Positions 1 through 11,708 are shown, counted from the first letter of the stretch. The stretch is 64,000 bases of DNA from Tistlia consotensis USBA 355 (GCF_900177295.1 NZ_FWZX01000029.1:1-64000); one strand, 5' to 3'. Made by a program: numbers and translations. The notes: a model not told the origin generated them from the sequence alone.

Positions 1-38
1 GCAGGCTGGCCTCCCTCACCAGCCGGCATCTTGAATCA

Positions 39-60
39 GATTTCCCGGCGCGCCGGAATC
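39..60. terminator. Imperfect GC-rich hairpin downstream of the 91-489 gene
   Basis: An imperfect inverted repeat (GATTTCCCGGCG against CGCCGGAATC, two unpaired bases) lies about 30 bases past the stop of the minus-strand gene at 91-489. It could end that transcript. There is no good U-run after it, so this is a weak call based on position and pairing only. Confidence 0.25.
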
Positions 61-90
61 CCTAACGATTCCGTCAGCTGAGAAACTGCT

Positions 91-489
91 CTAGCCGTCG
101 GCCGACCGGCGGCTCTGCTCGCTGCCGAAGTAGTAGCCGATGACCAGGGTGACGACCGGCAGGATCACCGAGGAGAGCAGCTGGATCAGCCGCTCGGCAC
201 CGGTGTCCCATTCGGCGACCGCGAAGCCGGCCCAGATCGCCACGACGATGAAGACGACCGTGCCGAGGCAGGCGATCAGGAACAGCCAGACGACCAGCTT
301 GGCGATCAGCGAGCGGTCGGCGGCCTGGACCTTGGCGAGGTGGTCGACGAGGCTCTCGCGGGTCTGGGTGACCCCGGCCCTGACGTCGCTGACCAGAGCA
401 TCGAGGGAGGCCAAGTCGGCGCCTGACGCGTCCGATCCGGCTATCGCGGCGGGATTGCTCCGCGGTTCGCTCGCTGACGCGTCGCTCAC
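91..489 (-). CDS. Small two-TM membrane protein of unknown function
   Basis: 132 residues; function not recognised. The first 60 or so residues are soluble and polar, with a probably helical stretch (about 27-55). Two hydrophobic segments follow, at about 66-92 and 100-121, with a short acidic loop between. The second contains LPVVTLVIGYYFG, a sequence style common in small uncharacterised bacterial membrane proteins. The start is GTG at 489, supported by an AAAGGGG Shine-Dalgarno about 7 bases upstream. It lies 27 bases downstream of the small gene ending at 517 on the same strand, so the two may be cotranscribed. Many alphaproteobacteria have eno after kdsA; here these two unknown genes take that position. 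Confidence 0.6.
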   Translation of the reverse strand: MSDASASEPRSNPAAIAGSDASGADLASLDALVSDVRAGVTQTRESLVDHLAKVQAADRSLIAKLVVWLFLIACLGTVVFIVVAIWAGFAVAEWDTGAERLIQLLSSVILPVVTLVIGYYFGSEQSRRSADG

Positions 490-516
490 GTTCAGCCCCT
501 TTCGCCGAAGACGGCG

Positions 517-753
517 CTACTTCACCAGCTGCTTGACCTTCTCCGAGACGCTGCGCGCCGTCAGGGCGGCCTCGCGGGCCTGCTCGATCAGGACGCGTCG
601 CCGCGCCGGGTCGCTCTCCGCCCTCGCCTGCTCGGCGAGGCTCTGTGCCTTGGCCAGCTCAGCCTCTGCGATATCCTGGAGATTGCTGGCGGTGCCCAGG
701 TAAGCAGACTTCGAGAACGAACCGGCGAAGCTGCTGCTTTTCCTCTTCTGCAC
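517..753 (-). CDS. Small hypothetical helical protein
   Basis: About 78 residues if started at GTG 751-753, which has a CGGAG ribosome site 7 bases upstream. The same frame runs further upstream, but that extension is the shadow of kdsA. The protein begins VQKRKSSSFAGSF and then becomes a strongly helical Ala/Glu/Arg-rich segment (about 27-78), probably one amphipathic helix or short coiled coil. There is no signal peptide or membrane segment. It lies between kdsA and the two-TM gene, all on the minus strand, so partnership with the membrane protein is possible but only inferred. Function unknown. Confidence 0.5.
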   Translation of the reverse strand: MQKRKSSSFAGSFSKSAYLGTASNLQDIAEAELAKAQSLAEQARAESDPARRRVLIEQAREAALTARSVSEKVKQLVK

Positions 754-821
754 GTCGACGCTCCGAAAAGGCGGGTGCCCCCAATCCAACAACCGACCCA
801 AATATAGTGCCGCCGTCGGCT

Positions 822-1694
822 CTACGCCAGCCGGAAGGGGCGCGCCTTGGCCAGGCGGTCGAACTCGACCAGCGTCTCCAGAAGCGCCGGGAAGGCCTTG
901 AGCGGCACCATGTTCGGGCCGTCGGAGGGCGCCTTGTCGGGGTCCTGGTGGACCTCCACGAAGACGCCGGCGACGCCGATCGCCACGGCCGCCCGGGCCA
1001 GGGCCTCGACGAACTCGCGCTGGCCGCCCGAGCTGCCGCCCTGCCCGCCCGGCTGCTGCACCGAGTGGGTCGCGTCGAAGATCACCGGCACGCCGCTGTC
1101 GCGCGCCATGATCGGCAGGGCGCGCATGTCGGAGACCAGGGTGTTGTAGCCGAAGGAGACGCCGCGCTCGGTCTGCAGGATCCGGTCGTTGCCCGAGCCG
1201 CGGATCTTGTCGACGACGTTCTTCATGTCCCAGGGCGCGAGGAACTGGCCCTTCTTGACGTTGACCGCCGCGCCGGTCGCGGCCGCCGCCACCAGCAGGT
1301 CGGTCTGGCGGCAGAGGAAGGCCGGGATCTGCAGCACGTCGACCGCCTCCGCGACCGGGGCGCACTGCTCGGGCGCGTGGACGTCGGTCAGCACCGGGAT
1401 GCCGAGGCTCTCGCGGATCTCGGCGAAGATCGGCAGGCTGTCCGCCAGGCCGAGGCCGCGCTGCGCGCCGAGCGAGGTGCGGTTCGCCTTGTCGAAGGAG
1501 GTCTTGTAGACGAGGCCGACCCCGGCCCTCGCGCAGACCTCCTTCAGCGCCCGGCTCATCTCCAGGGCGTGCTGCCGGCTCTCGAGCTGGCAGGGCCCGG
1601 CGATCAGCGCCAGCGGGCGGTCGTTCGCGAAGGTGACGGACCCGACCTCGACGGCATGCGCCGCGGTACCGGGCCCTCTGGCCGACTCAGGCAA
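822..1694 (-). CDS. kdsA: 3-deoxy-8-phosphooctulonate synthase (Kdo-8-P synthase)
   Basis: Condenses phosphoenolpyruvate with arabinose-5-phosphate to give Kdo-8-phosphate, the precursor of the inner-core sugar of lipopolysaccharide; cytosolic. 290 residues, normal length. [17 protein letters not shown] near the N-terminus and [12 protein letters not shown] are family hallmarks. The Cys in GPC (about residue 35) is the metal ligand of the metal-dependent class, so this is probably a metallo-KdsA rather than the E. coli Asn type. The start appears to be TTG at 1694, 12 bases after the pyrG stop, with GGAG upstream; no ATG or GTG fits better. It is in the pyrG-kdsA operon arrangement usual in alphaproteobacteria. 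Confidence 0.95.
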   Translation of the reverse strand: MPESARGPGTAAHAVEVGSVTFANDRPLALIAGPCQLESRQHALEMSRALKEVCARAGVGLVYKTSFDKANRTSLGAQRGLGLADSLPIFAEIRESLGIPVLTDVHAPEQCAPVAEAVDVLQIPAFLCRQTDLLVAAAATGAAVNVKKGQFLAPWDMKNVVDKIRGSGNDRILQTERGVSFGYNTLVSDMRALPIMARDSGVPVIFDATHSVQQPGGQGGSSGGQREFVEALARAAVAIGVAGVFVEVHQDPDKAPSDGPNMVPLKAFPALLETLVEFDRLAKARPFRLA

Positions 1695-1706
1695 GGAATT
1701 CCGCTC

Positions 1707-3341
<1,635 letters not shown>

Positions 3342-3571
3342 CTATTGCGACGGTCGCGCGCTCGGGCAAGCGCGTTGGTGGCTGGACAGCATGCAGGCTC
3401 CGCAGGGCTAGGCAAACGGCGGGCCCGGGCGACAGCCGCCCGGCCGCCGGAGGCCGAAGAAAGAGAGGGTCGAAGGGGATCCGGTGCGCGCCCCGAGTCG
3501 CGGGCGCCGCAGCGGGACGGAGGACGAGGTCGCCGGACCCGGCTTGCCGGACCGGGGCTACGGGACCGGGA

Positions 3572-3982
3572 CTACTGGACCGGTACGCTGGGCGCCGCGG
3601 GCTCGCTCTTGGCGGCACCGCCGGTCGCCGGCGCCGTGCCCGAGGTCGAGCCGGGCGCCGCCGCGCCGCCGCTGCCCGCCGGCGCCTGGCTCTCGCCGGC
3701 CGCCGGCGGCGTGCCGGTGTCGAGGATCGAGGTCGGCGCGCTGGTGCGCGAGCTGCCGGTCAGGATCGCCAGCGTGATCGAGCTGACCATGAAGAGGGTC
3801 GCCAGGATCGCCGTCGTCCGGGTCAGCATGTTGGCCGTGCCGCGGCCGGTCATGAAGCCGGCCATGCCGCCGCCCCCGCCGCCGCCGATGCCGAGGCCGC
3901 CGCCTTCGCTGCGCTGCAGCAGCACGACGGCGATCATCGCCAGGGCGATCACCAGGTGGACGATCAACAGGATCTGGATCAT
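3572..3982 (-). CDS. secG: Preprotein translocase subunit SecG
   Basis: Small inner-membrane component of the SecYEG channel. 136 residues. The first membrane helix is MIQILLIVHLVIALAMIAVVLLQRSEGGGLG; the LLQRSEGGGLG loop is the SecG signature. A second helix lies at about 55-75 (TRTTAILATLFMVSSITLAIL). The Ala/Pro/Gly-rich tail after residue 80 is long and low in complexity, as in other high-GC alphaproteobacterial SecG proteins. It lies between tpiA and pyrG, a conserved order. Confidence 0.95.
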   Translation of the reverse strand: MIQILLIVHLVIALAMIAVVLLQRSEGGGLGIGGGGGGGMAGFMTGRGTANMLTRTTAILATLFMVSSITLAILTGSSRTSAPTSILDTGTPPAAGESQAPAGSGGAAAPGSTSGTAPATGGAAKSEPAAPSVPVQ

Positions 3983-4126
3983 GAGGGCACTTCTTCCGGG
4001 CTCGAGCGGGAACGCGACGAACGGCGGCCCGCGCCCGGGCCGGGGCGGTCGCCGTTGCCGGGCTATTTAATAGGTCGGCCGCCCGATGGCTAGAGCGGAT
4101 GCGGACGGCCCGCCAGCGATACCACC

Positions 4127-4900
4127 CTAGCCCGCCGCCTGGGCGATGCGCCAGAAATCGTCGGACTTCAGGCTGGCGCCGCCGACCAGGGCGCCGTCGA
4201 CCTCCGGCGCGCGCAGCAGCTCGGCGGCGTTCTCCGGCTTGACCGAGCCGCCGTAGAGGATCCGCACCGCCGCGGCGGCCCCGGCGCCGAAGCGCGCGGC
4301 CAGGGCGCCGCGGATCGCCTGGTGGACCTCGGCGGCATCGGCCGGAGTCGCGGTCTTGCCGGTGCCGATCGCCCAGACCGGCTCGTAGGCCAGGACCAGG
4401 CGCTCGGGCTCGAAGGACTCCGGCAGGCTGCCGGCGAGCTGGCCGGTGACCACGGCCAGCGCGCGGCCGGCGTCGCGCTCGGCCGCGGTCTCGCCGACGC
4501 AGACGACCGGCACCAGGCCCTCGGCGAGCGCCGCCTCGGCCTTGGCGCGCACCAGGGCGTCGCCCTCGCCGTGGTCGTGGCGCCGCTCGGAGTGGCCGAC
4601 GATGACGTGCGAGCAGCCGAGGTCGGCCAGCATCGCCGCCGAGATGTCGCCGGTGTGGGCGCCGGAGGCCGCCGGGTGGCAGTCCTGGGCGCCGAGCGCG
4701 ACGCCGCTGCCGGCGAGCGCCCGGTGCACCGTCTCCAGCAGGGTGAAGGGCGGACAGACCAGGAGGTCGCACTCGGGCAGCTGCGGCTCGTCGGTCTCGC
4801 GGGCCCGGTGCATGCGCTGGGCGATCTCCTCGGCCAGCAGGCGCCCGTCGGCGACCCGCCCGTTCATCTTCCAGTTGCCGGCGATCAACGGTCGGCCCAT
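4127..4900 (-). CDS. tpiA: Triose-phosphate isomerase
   Basis: Interconverts dihydroxyacetone phosphate and glyceraldehyde-3-phosphate. 257 residues from [14 protein letters not shown]; an upstream in-frame extension lacks family similarity and was discarded. Catalytic elements are all present: Lys in NWKMN, His in VGHSERR, Glu in [15 protein letters not shown], and the phosphate-binding loop [10 protein letters not shown]. First gene of the tpiA-secG-pyrG-kdsA run on the minus strand; the divergent neighbour is the foldase at 5156. Confidence 0.97.
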   Translation of the reverse strand: MGRPLIAGNWKMNGRVADGRLLAEEIAQRMHRARETDEPQLPECDLLVCPPFTLLETVHRALAGSGVALGAQDCHPAASGAHTGDISAAMLADLGCSHVIVGHSERRHDHGEGDALVRAKAEAALAEGLVPVVCVGETAAERDAGRALAVVTGQLAGSLPESFEPERLVLAYEPVWAIGTGKTATPADAAEVHQAIRGALAARFGAGAAAAVRILYGGSVKPENAAELLRAPEVDGALVGGASLKSDDFWRIAQAAG

Positions 4901-5037
4901 GGCCCCGCTCCCTCTTCGTCTTCTTCGCCTGGGGACTCCTCCCCGGCCGCCCCCGGTCGGGCGGCACAGGTGCTTAGCACGCAGGGGGGCCTGCAAACCA
5001 GCCCGCGGCGCCTTCCCGCACGGGCGCCGGGCGGCGG

Positions 5038-5066
5038 TTGCCGTGCTCCGGCAGCGCACCTAATAT
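5038..5066 (+). promoter_or_regulatory. Sigma-70-type promoter for the PpiD-like foldase
   Basis: TTGCCG at 5038-5043, a 17-base spacer, then TAATAT at 5061-5066. This is a near-consensus housekeeping promoter about 90 bases upstream of the ATG at 5156, in the divergent gap with tpiA. It is the most AT-rich hexamer in the gap. Confidence 0.55.
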
Positions 5067-5155
5067 GCGCCGCCCTCCGCCTTCGCGAGGACAGGCTTCG
5101 CGACCCGGCCTTGCGGGACGGCCGGACGACTCACCCGGTTCCACGGACAGGTTCA

Positions 5156-7027
5156 ATGGATAAGCTGCGCGGCATCGTCGCCAAGATCTTCGTCATCGTT
5201 CTCTTCGGCCTGCTGATCCTCAGCTTCGCGATCTGGGGCATCGGCGACATGCTGCGCCAGCACGGCGACAAGCCCGTGGTCGCCGAGGTCGGCAGCCAGG
5301 AGATCACCGAGCAGGTCTATCGCCGCGAGATGTCCGAGACGATGAACATCCTCTCGCGCCGCATCGGCAGCCAGGTCGACATGCAGATGGCGCAGTCGCT
5401 GGGCCTGCCCCAGCAGGTCCTGCAGCGCCTGATCACCGACAAGCTGATCACCGAGGAGGCCAGGCAGCGCGGGCTGATCGTGACCGACACCCAGGTGCGC
5501 GACGCGATCTACGCCAACCCGGCGTTCCGCGGCCCGGACGGCAAGTTCGACCGCTCGCGCTACGAGCAGACGCTGTTCCAGGCCCAGCTCAGCGAAGCCG
5601 GCTACGTCGCCGACCTGCGCGAACAGCTGCTGCAGCAGCAGCTGACCACGGCGCTCGGCGCCGCGATCGAGCCGCCGGCCCTGCTGGTCGACACGCTCTA
5701 CCGGCGCGAGGCCGAGCAGCGCCGCGCCGACTGGGTCGAGATCAAGCTGGCCGACCAGCCCGAGGTGGCGCTGCCGGACGACGCGACGCTGAAGGCCTAC
5801 TACGACAAGCACAGCGACGCCTTCATGGCGCCGGCCTACCGCTCGGTCAGCTTCGTCTGGCTGAAGCCCGAGGACCTGATGGACGAGGTCTCGATCGACG
5901 AGAAGGCGGTGCAGGCCGAGTACAAGAACAACCTCGAGGCCTACGTCGAGCCCGAGACGCGGACCCTGGAGCAGGCGGTCTACGACAGCAAGGAGGCCGC
6001 CGAGGCCGCCTACAAGCGGGTCGAGGCCGGCGAGGACTACGCCAAGGTCGTCAAGGAGACGACCAAGGCCGACCCGGTGCCGCTCGGCACGGTCGCGAAG
6101 AGCGCCCTGCCGCCGGTGCTGCGCGACGTCGCCTTCGGCAGCAAGGCGCCCGGCGTGCTGGCGCCGGTCGAGAGCAGCTTCGGCTGGCACCTGATCAAGG
6201 TCGAGGCGATCAAGGACGGCGAGCATCCCGACTTCGCGACGGTCAAGCCGAAGATCGAGGCCGCGCTGAAGCGCCGCCAGGCGGTCGACGCCCTGGTCTC
6301 GATCGTCAACCAGCTGGACGACGAGCTGGGCGGCGGCGCCACCCTGGACGAGGCCGCCAAGAAGCTGAACCTGAAGCTGCGCAAGATCCCGGCGGTCGAC
6401 CGCCAGGGCACGGCGCCCGACGGCACCGCCGTGACCCCGCTGCCCGCGCCCCAGCAGTTCCTGAAGCAGGCCTTCGAGACCGCGGTCGGCGAGCAGTCGC
6501 TGGTCCTGGAGACCGAGCAGAACGGCTACTTCGTGCTGCGCGTCGACGGCGAGACCCCGGCCAAGCCGAAGCCCTTCGAGGCGGTCAGGGACCAGGTCGG
6601 CAAGCTGTGGCAGAAGGACCAGGAGCAGGCCGAGGCCTGGAAGCGGGCCGACGCCCTGCAGAAGCAGCTCGACGAGGGCCAGACCCTCTCCAAGGTCGCC
6701 GAGGCGGCCGGCCTGACCGTGACCGAGGGCAAGCCGGTCAAGCGCGACGCCCAGGAGCCCTCGGCGGCGCTGGTCCAGGCGCTGTTCGACGCCAAGAAGG
6801 GCAAGAGCGTCACCGCCGAGGGGCCGGACGGGCCGATCGTCGCGGTCCTCCAGGACATCCAGGAGCCGGACCCGGCGAAGGCGCCGCAGGAGGTCGCACA
6901 GATCCGCGAGAACCTGACCAAGCGCATGCGCGGCGACCTCTTCGACCTCTACCTGCGCGCCCTGCAGCAGCGCCACGGCGTCCAGGTCTACCAGAATCGG
7001 ATAGACCAGGTGCTGGCGGGCCTCTAG
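5156..7027 (+). CDS. Membrane-anchored periplasmic peptidyl-prolyl isomerase/chaperone (PpiD/SurA family)
   Basis: 623 residues. One N-terminal membrane anchor (about 8-30, IFVIVLFGLLILSFAIWGIG) precedes a SurA-N-like chaperone region (about 35-190), a rotamase PPIC-like region (about 270-360, including the conserved SFGWHLIKV element) and a further C-terminal foldase-like region. It probably helps newly exported outer-membrane proteins fold in the periplasm. ATG 5156 was chosen because the anchor begins directly after it (MDKLRGIVAK). It lies divergent from tpiA and upstream of trpE, an order seen in other alphaproteobacteria. The symbol ppiD would fit, but length and domain arrangement vary in this family. 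Confidence 0.88.
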   Translation: MDKLRGIVAKIFVIVLFGLLILSFAIWGIGDMLRQHGDKPVVAEVGSQEITEQVYRREMSETMNILSRRIGSQVDMQMAQSLGLPQQVLQRLITDKLITEEARQRGLIVTDTQVRDAIYANPAFRGPDGKFDRSRYEQTLFQAQLSEAGYVADLREQLLQQQLTTALGAAIEPPALLVDTLYRREAEQRRADWVEIKLADQPEVALPDDATLKAYYDKHSDAFMAPAYRSVSFVWLKPEDLMDEVSIDEKAVQAEYKNNLEAYVEPETRTLEQAVYDSKEAAEAAYKRVEAGEDYAKVVKETTKADPVPLGTVAKSALPPVLRDVAFGSKAPGVLAPVESSFGWHLIKVEAIKDGEHPDFATVKPKIEAALKRRQAVDALVSIVNQLDDELGGGATLDEAAKKLNLKLRKIPAVDRQGTAPDGTAVTPLPAPQQFLKQAFETAVGEQSLVLETEQNGYFVLRVDGETPAKPKPFEAVRDQVGKLWQKDQEQAEAWKRADALQKQLDEGQTLSKVAEAAGLTVTEGKPVKRDAQEPSAALVQALFDAKKGKSVTAEGPDGPIVAVLQDIQEPDPAKAPQEVAQIRENLTKRMRGDLFDLYLRALQQRHGVQVYQNRIDQVLAGL

Positions 7028-7097
7028 GCCGACGGTCACCGAGGGAGCGCCGCCTGTCGTCGACCACGTTGTCCGCGACGGTGCAGTCACGCGTCGT

Positions 7098-7121
7098 GGT
7101 TCGACAGGCTCACCAGGAAGC
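7098..7121. repeat. Decayed single copy of the 13-kb interspersed repeat unit
   Basis: TTCGACAGGCTCA at 7100-7112 is identical to 13 bases of the arm of the inverted-repeat element at 13020-13138, followed by a diverged AGGAAGC. It lies in the 190-base gap between the foldase gene and trpE. That gap shows no leader peptide with tandem Trp codons, so no classical trp attenuator is evident. Confidence 0.45.
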
Positions 7122-7217
7122 GACGGATCGTTTGAGGGCCGAAGGGATGCGAAACCGTAGCGCGACGCGATCGCCGGGCCGCCCCTGCCCACGCGCAGCG
7201 ACGAGGTCAGTGACCCC

Positions 7218-8738
7218 ATGGAAGTGACGCCCGACTTTCCGGCCTTCGAGGCCGCCTACAAGGCCGGCCGGCCGCAGGTCGTCTCGACCCGCCTGATCGC
7301 CGACCTGGAGACGCCGGTCTCGGCCTATCTCAAGCTCGCCGAAGGCCGGCCCTACTCCTGCCTCTTCGAATCGGTCGAGGGCGGCACGACGATCGGCCGC
7401 TACTCCTTCATCACCATGAAGCCGGACCTGATCTGGCGCTCCAAGGGCGGCCGGGCCGAGATCAACCGCAAGGCGCGCCACGCGCCGCAGGCCTTCGAGC
7501 CGCTCGACGGCCCGCCGCTCGAGGAGCTGCGCAAGCTGGTCCGCGCCAACGCCCTGGAGCTGCCCGCGGGCGCGCCGCCGATGGCCGCCAACCTGATCGG
7601 CTACATGGGCTACGACATGGTGCGCCACATGGAGCGCCTGCCCGACGAGAACCCCGACGTGCTGGGCGTGCCCGACGCGATCTTCGTGCGCCCGACCGTG
7701 ACCTGCGTCTTCGACCGGGTCGAGGACCTGATCACCGTCTTCACGCCGGTCTGGCCGCAGGACGACGTCGGCCCGACCGCCGCCTACGACCGCGCCCTGG
7801 AGCGCCTGGCCGAGGTCGCCCAGGACTTCGAGCGCGCCCTGCCCTACCGCCGCTCCTGGCAGGACGAGATCGACGCCCTGCCCGAGCCGGTCTCGAACAT
7901 GACGCCCGAGGCCTACAAGGCGATGGTCGCCAAGGCCAAGGAGTACGTCTACGCCGGCGACATCTTCCAGGTCGTCCTGGCGCAGCGCTTCTCGGTGCCC
8001 TTCCGCCTGCCGCCCTTCTCGCTCTACCGGGCGCTGCGCCGGCTCAATCCCTCGCCCTTCCTCTTCTACCTCGACCTCGAGGGCTTCTCGCTGGTCGGCT
8101 CCTCGCCCGAGGTGCTGGTGCGCCTGCGCGACGGCCGCGTGACGATCCGCCCGCTCGCCGGCACGCGCCCGCGCGGCGCGACGCCCGAGCGCGACCGGGC
8201 GCTGGCCGAGGAGCTGCTGGCCGACCCCAAGGAGTGCGCCGAGCACCTGATGCTGCTCGATCTCGGCCGCAACGACGTCGGCCGGGTCTCGAAGATCGGC
8301 TCGGTCGAGGTCACCGAGAAGTTCGTCATCGAGCGCTACAGCCACGTCATGCACATCTCCTCGAACGTCGAGGGCGAGCTCGACCCGAAGTACGACGCCA
8401 TCGACGCCCTGGTCGCCGGCTTCCCGGCCGGCACGGTCTCCGGCGCGCCCAAGGTCCGCGCCATGGAGATCATCGAGGAGCTGGAGCCCGACCGCCGCGG
8501 CCCCTACGGCGGGGCCGTCGGCTACTTCGGCGCCGGCGGCGCCATGGACACCTGCCTCGCCCTCCGGACCGCCCTGGTCAAGGACGAGACCATGTACATC
8601 CAGGCCGGCGCCGGCATCGTCGCCGACAGCGACCCCGAGTCCGAGCACCAGGAGTGCCGCAACAAGGCCCGGGCCCTCGTGCGCAGCGCCGAGGAGGCCG
8701 TGAAGGTCGCGGACCGGACGGGCGGAAGGAACCGGTAG
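7218..8738 (+). CDS. trpE: Anthranilate synthase component I
   Basis: Converts chorismate to anthranilate, using ammonia supplied by TrpG. 506 residues, the usual length. Family motifs in the C-terminal chorismate-binding half include PLAGTRPRGATPERD, LLDLGRNDVGRVS, FPAGTVSGAPKVRAM and GAVGYFGAGGAMDTCLALRT. The N-terminal feedback-inhibition region (SYLKL-type, here SAYLKLAEGRPYSCLFESVEGG) is present. Its amidotransferase partner trpG lies 18.5 kb away with trpD and trpC, so the tryptophan genes are split into two units. Confidence 0.97.
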   Translation: MEVTPDFPAFEAAYKAGRPQVVSTRLIADLETPVSAYLKLAEGRPYSCLFESVEGGTTIGRYSFITMKPDLIWRSKGGRAEINRKARHAPQAFEPLDGPPLEELRKLVRANALELPAGAPPMAANLIGYMGYDMVRHMERLPDENPDVLGVPDAIFVRPTVTCVFDRVEDLITVFTPVWPQDDVGPTAAYDRALERLAEVAQDFERALPYRRSWQDEIDALPEPVSNMTPEAYKAMVAKAKEYVYAGDIFQVVLAQRFSVPFRLPPFSLYRALRRLNPSPFLFYLDLEGFSLVGSSPEVLVRLRDGRVTIRPLAGTRPRGATPERDRALAEELLADPKECAEHLMLLDLGRNDVGRVSKIGSVEVTEKFVIERYSHVMHISSNVEGELDPKYDAIDALVAGFPAGTVSGAPKVRAMEIIEELEPDRRGPYGGAVGYFGAGGAMDTCLALRTALVKDETMYIQAGAGIVADSDPESEHQECRNKARALVRSAEEAVKVADRTGGRNR

Positions 8739-8766
8739 CGCTCGCGCGGAACGGCCGCCGGCCTGC

Positions 8767-9676
8767 CTACCGGCGGGACAGGAAGGAGCGCACGGCGGCG
8801 ATCGTGGCGGCCGGCTGCTCCTCCATCAGCCAGTGTCCGGAATCCGGGACGACCAGCTCCGTCACGTCGACGGCGGCGTTGCGCATGACCACCGCTTCGT
8901 TGGCGCCGAAGGACTTCTCGCCGCCGATCGCGAGCACCGGCATGGTCAGCTTCGTCGCCATCGCCGCCGCGTTGTCCGCCGCGTCCTGCCGGATCGAGCG
9001 GAACTGGGCGAAGGCGGACCGCATGGCGCCCGGCCGGGCGTAGAGCGCCGCGTAGTGCGCCCGCGTCGCTTCGTCGATCTTCGAGGGATCGCCGGCGAAC
9101 TCGTTCCAGAAGCGGTCGAGATAGATGCGCTCCCGTCCCGCCACGAGTCGCTCCATGTCCGGCCCGCCGAAATCGAAATGCCACAGCAGCGGGCTGCGGA
9201 CGATCTGGTCCCAGGGCGGAATGCCGGGGACCGGCGCGTCCATCACGATCAGCTTCCCGGTGCTGTCGCGATAGCGGGCCGCATAGGCGTAGGCCACCAT
9301 GGTGCCGATGTCGTGCCCGACGATCGCGGCGCGGTCGAGACCGAGCCGGGTGAGCACCGCCCGGACGTCGGCGGCCTGGGTCCGCTTGTCGTAGCCGCCT
9401 TCCGGGTGGCTCGACAGCCCCATGCCGCGCAGGTCCGGCACCACGGTCGTGTGATCCCGCGCGAGGTCGACCGCCAGAGGCGCCCACATGTCCCCGGTGT
9501 CGCCGAAGCCGTGCAGCAGCACGACCGCGGGGCCCTGGCCGCCGACGCGGACGTGGATGACCGCGCCGTCGGTCTCGATCTCCCGGGTCCGCGGTCTCCG
9601 GAAAAGCCGGCGCCTCCGCCGCCGCCGGACCGGCGATCGCGGTCGCCGCAAGAGCGCCCGACAGGACCTTCAGCAT
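8767..9676 (-). CDS. Exported alpha/beta hydrolase, epoxide-hydrolase-like, with probable N-terminal frameshift
   Basis: The body (8767 to about 9585) is an intact alpha/beta hydrolase: oxyanion motif LLHGFGDTGDMW, nucleophile elbow IVGHDIGTMVAYAYA with Asp as nucleophile (as in epoxide hydrolases and haloalkane dehalogenases), and final His in PDSGHWLMEEQP. In its own frame the N-terminus is an implausible Arg-rich run starting at TTG 9651. In another frame, ATG 9676 has a strong GGGAGG site 6 bases upstream and encodes a clean signal peptide, MLKVLSGALAATAIAGPAAA. The two halves join if one base is lost or gained near 9575-9600. The span is not a multiple of three, as this implies. It may be a recent mutation or a sequencing error. 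Confidence 0.75.
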
Positions 9677-9846
9677 CGCGCACCTCCCGCCGTCAGAGAG
9701 CCGCTGGCCCGACCGTCGCGCAGCATGACGACCAGCAGGGCGACGTCCAGCGGCGCGACGCTAGCACGAGCGGGGCAAGTCGGACAGGTCGCTCGCAAGG
9801 GGCACCGGCGGCGACGTCGCGGTGCAAGCCCATCCTTCAGGCCGTC

Positions 9847-9872
9847 GTCGTCCCCACCTCGGCGGGCATGAC
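9847..9872. repeat. Degenerate REP-like palindrome
   Basis: GTCGTCCCC...GCGGGCATGAC is an imperfect palindrome resembling the short extragenic GTCATYCCCGC...GCGGGRATGAC repeats frequent in bacterial genomes. It lies in the 235-base gap between the hydrolase and the DJ-1 protein. No other feature is apparent in that gap. Confidence 0.3.
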
Positions 9873-9911
9873 GGCCACGAGGGGCCCCGACGGCCCGAAC
9901 CTGGCCGGCGG

Positions 9912-10541
9912 TCAGAGCGCCGCTGCCCGCGCGCCGGTCTCGACGGGCAGGTAGGGCGCGACCGCCGCCATCGCCCGCGTGACGTACTCTTCCTTCTGGC
10001 CGACCGGCGCGACGTAGTGCAGCGCGGCCTCGGCCGCCGCGCGGCTGGCGCCGCGCAGCAGGATCCAGGCGGCGAGGTACTGGGAGGCGAGGCAGCCGCC
10101 GGCGGTCGCGACGTTGCCCGCGGCGTGGAAGGGCTGGTCCAGGACCCGGACCCCGGCCTCGACGACCCAGGGCCTGGTCGTGAGGTCGGTGCAGGCCGGC
10201 CGGTCGCCGAGCAGCCCGAGCCTGGCGAGCAGCAGGGTTCCCGAGCACTGGGCGCCGATCAGCTGGCGCGCCGGGTCGAGCCGCAGCCGGGCGAGCAGGC
10301 CAGGGTCCCGCGCGATCTCGCGCGTCTTGACGCCGCTGCCGAAGAGCACGGCATCGGCGGCGGCGGCGAACTCCAGCGGCCGCTCCGCCTGGACGGTGAC
10401 GCCGTTCATCGAGGTGACGGTCTCGGCGGGACAGGTGACGAAGGCCTTCCAGCCCTGCGGCCTCATGCGGTTCAGGATGCCGGCCGCGACGAAGGAGTCG
10501 AGCTCGTTGAAGCCCTCGAAGGTGAGCACGGCGATCTGCAT
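9912..10541 (-). CDS. DJ-1/PfpI (class I glutamine-amidotransferase-like) family protein
   Basis: 209 residues from MQIAVLTFEGFNELDSF; a 27-residue upstream extension was rejected. The fold signature is the nucleophile-elbow Cys in LIGAQCSGTLLLARLGLL, with PACTDLTTRPWVVEAGVRV downstream. Such proteins include glyoxalase-like, deglycase-like and amidotransferase-like enzymes as well as regulators; the substrate here cannot be told. It lacks the DNA-binding domain of the GATase1-AraC fusion group. It is isolated between the hydrolase and a methyltransferase on the same strand. Confidence 0.8.
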   Translation of the reverse strand: MQIAVLTFEGFNELDSFVAAGILNRMRPQGWKAFVTCPAETVTSMNGVTVQAERPLEFAAAADAVLFGSGVKTREIARDPGLLARLRLDPARQLIGAQCSGTLLLARLGLLGDRPACTDLTTRPWVVEAGVRVLDQPFHAAGNVATAGGCLASQYLAAWILLRGASRAAAEAALHYVAPVGQKEEYVTRAMAAVAPYLPVETGARAAAL

Positions 10542-10740
10542 GGCGGAGGCCCTTACCCGACAGGGTTTCGGATCGGCCTGCGAACCCTGCCCCCGCCCAC
10601 GTCCGTCGGGCAACCGGAACATTGCCTCCGGTACAATTCCGGCCGATGGTCATCGGCCTCGCGGCCGGCGCGGCTGCCGTGCGCCCGCGGTGCGCGCCGG
10701 AAGCCATCGAAGAACGAGTACCCGCGCCAGGAGCGACCGC

Positions 10741-11619
<879 letters not shown>

Positions 11620-11659
11620 CGCCGTCGCCTTTCGCTTGCCGTTTGCGCTCTCGAAGACG

Positions 11660-11690
11660 ACCCTGCCACTTCAAGCCGACTTGAGGTCAA
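11660..11690 (-). promoter_or_regulatory. MerR-type promoter and operator driving the methyltransferase gene
   Basis: On the minus strand: -35 TTGACC (11685-11690), a 19-base spacer (11666-11684) and -10 CAGGGT (11660-11665). The spacer holds a dyad, arms ACTTCAAG and CTTGAGGT on the plus strand (11668-11675, 11680-11687), 4 bases apart, with one mismatch. An over-long 19-base spacer over a dyad is the hallmark of promoters twisted into activity by MerR-family activators. It sits between the two divergent genes, so the MerR gene beginning at 11709 would also be repressed through it. Confidence 0.7.
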
Positions 11691-11708
11691 GTCCCGAAGG
11701 AGCGGCCC

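Noticed and set aside
7028-7217. Possible trp leader peptide and attenuator before trpE
   Set aside because: No short ORF with tandem Trp codons and no terminator/antiterminator pair could be found. Only a decayed repeat is present.
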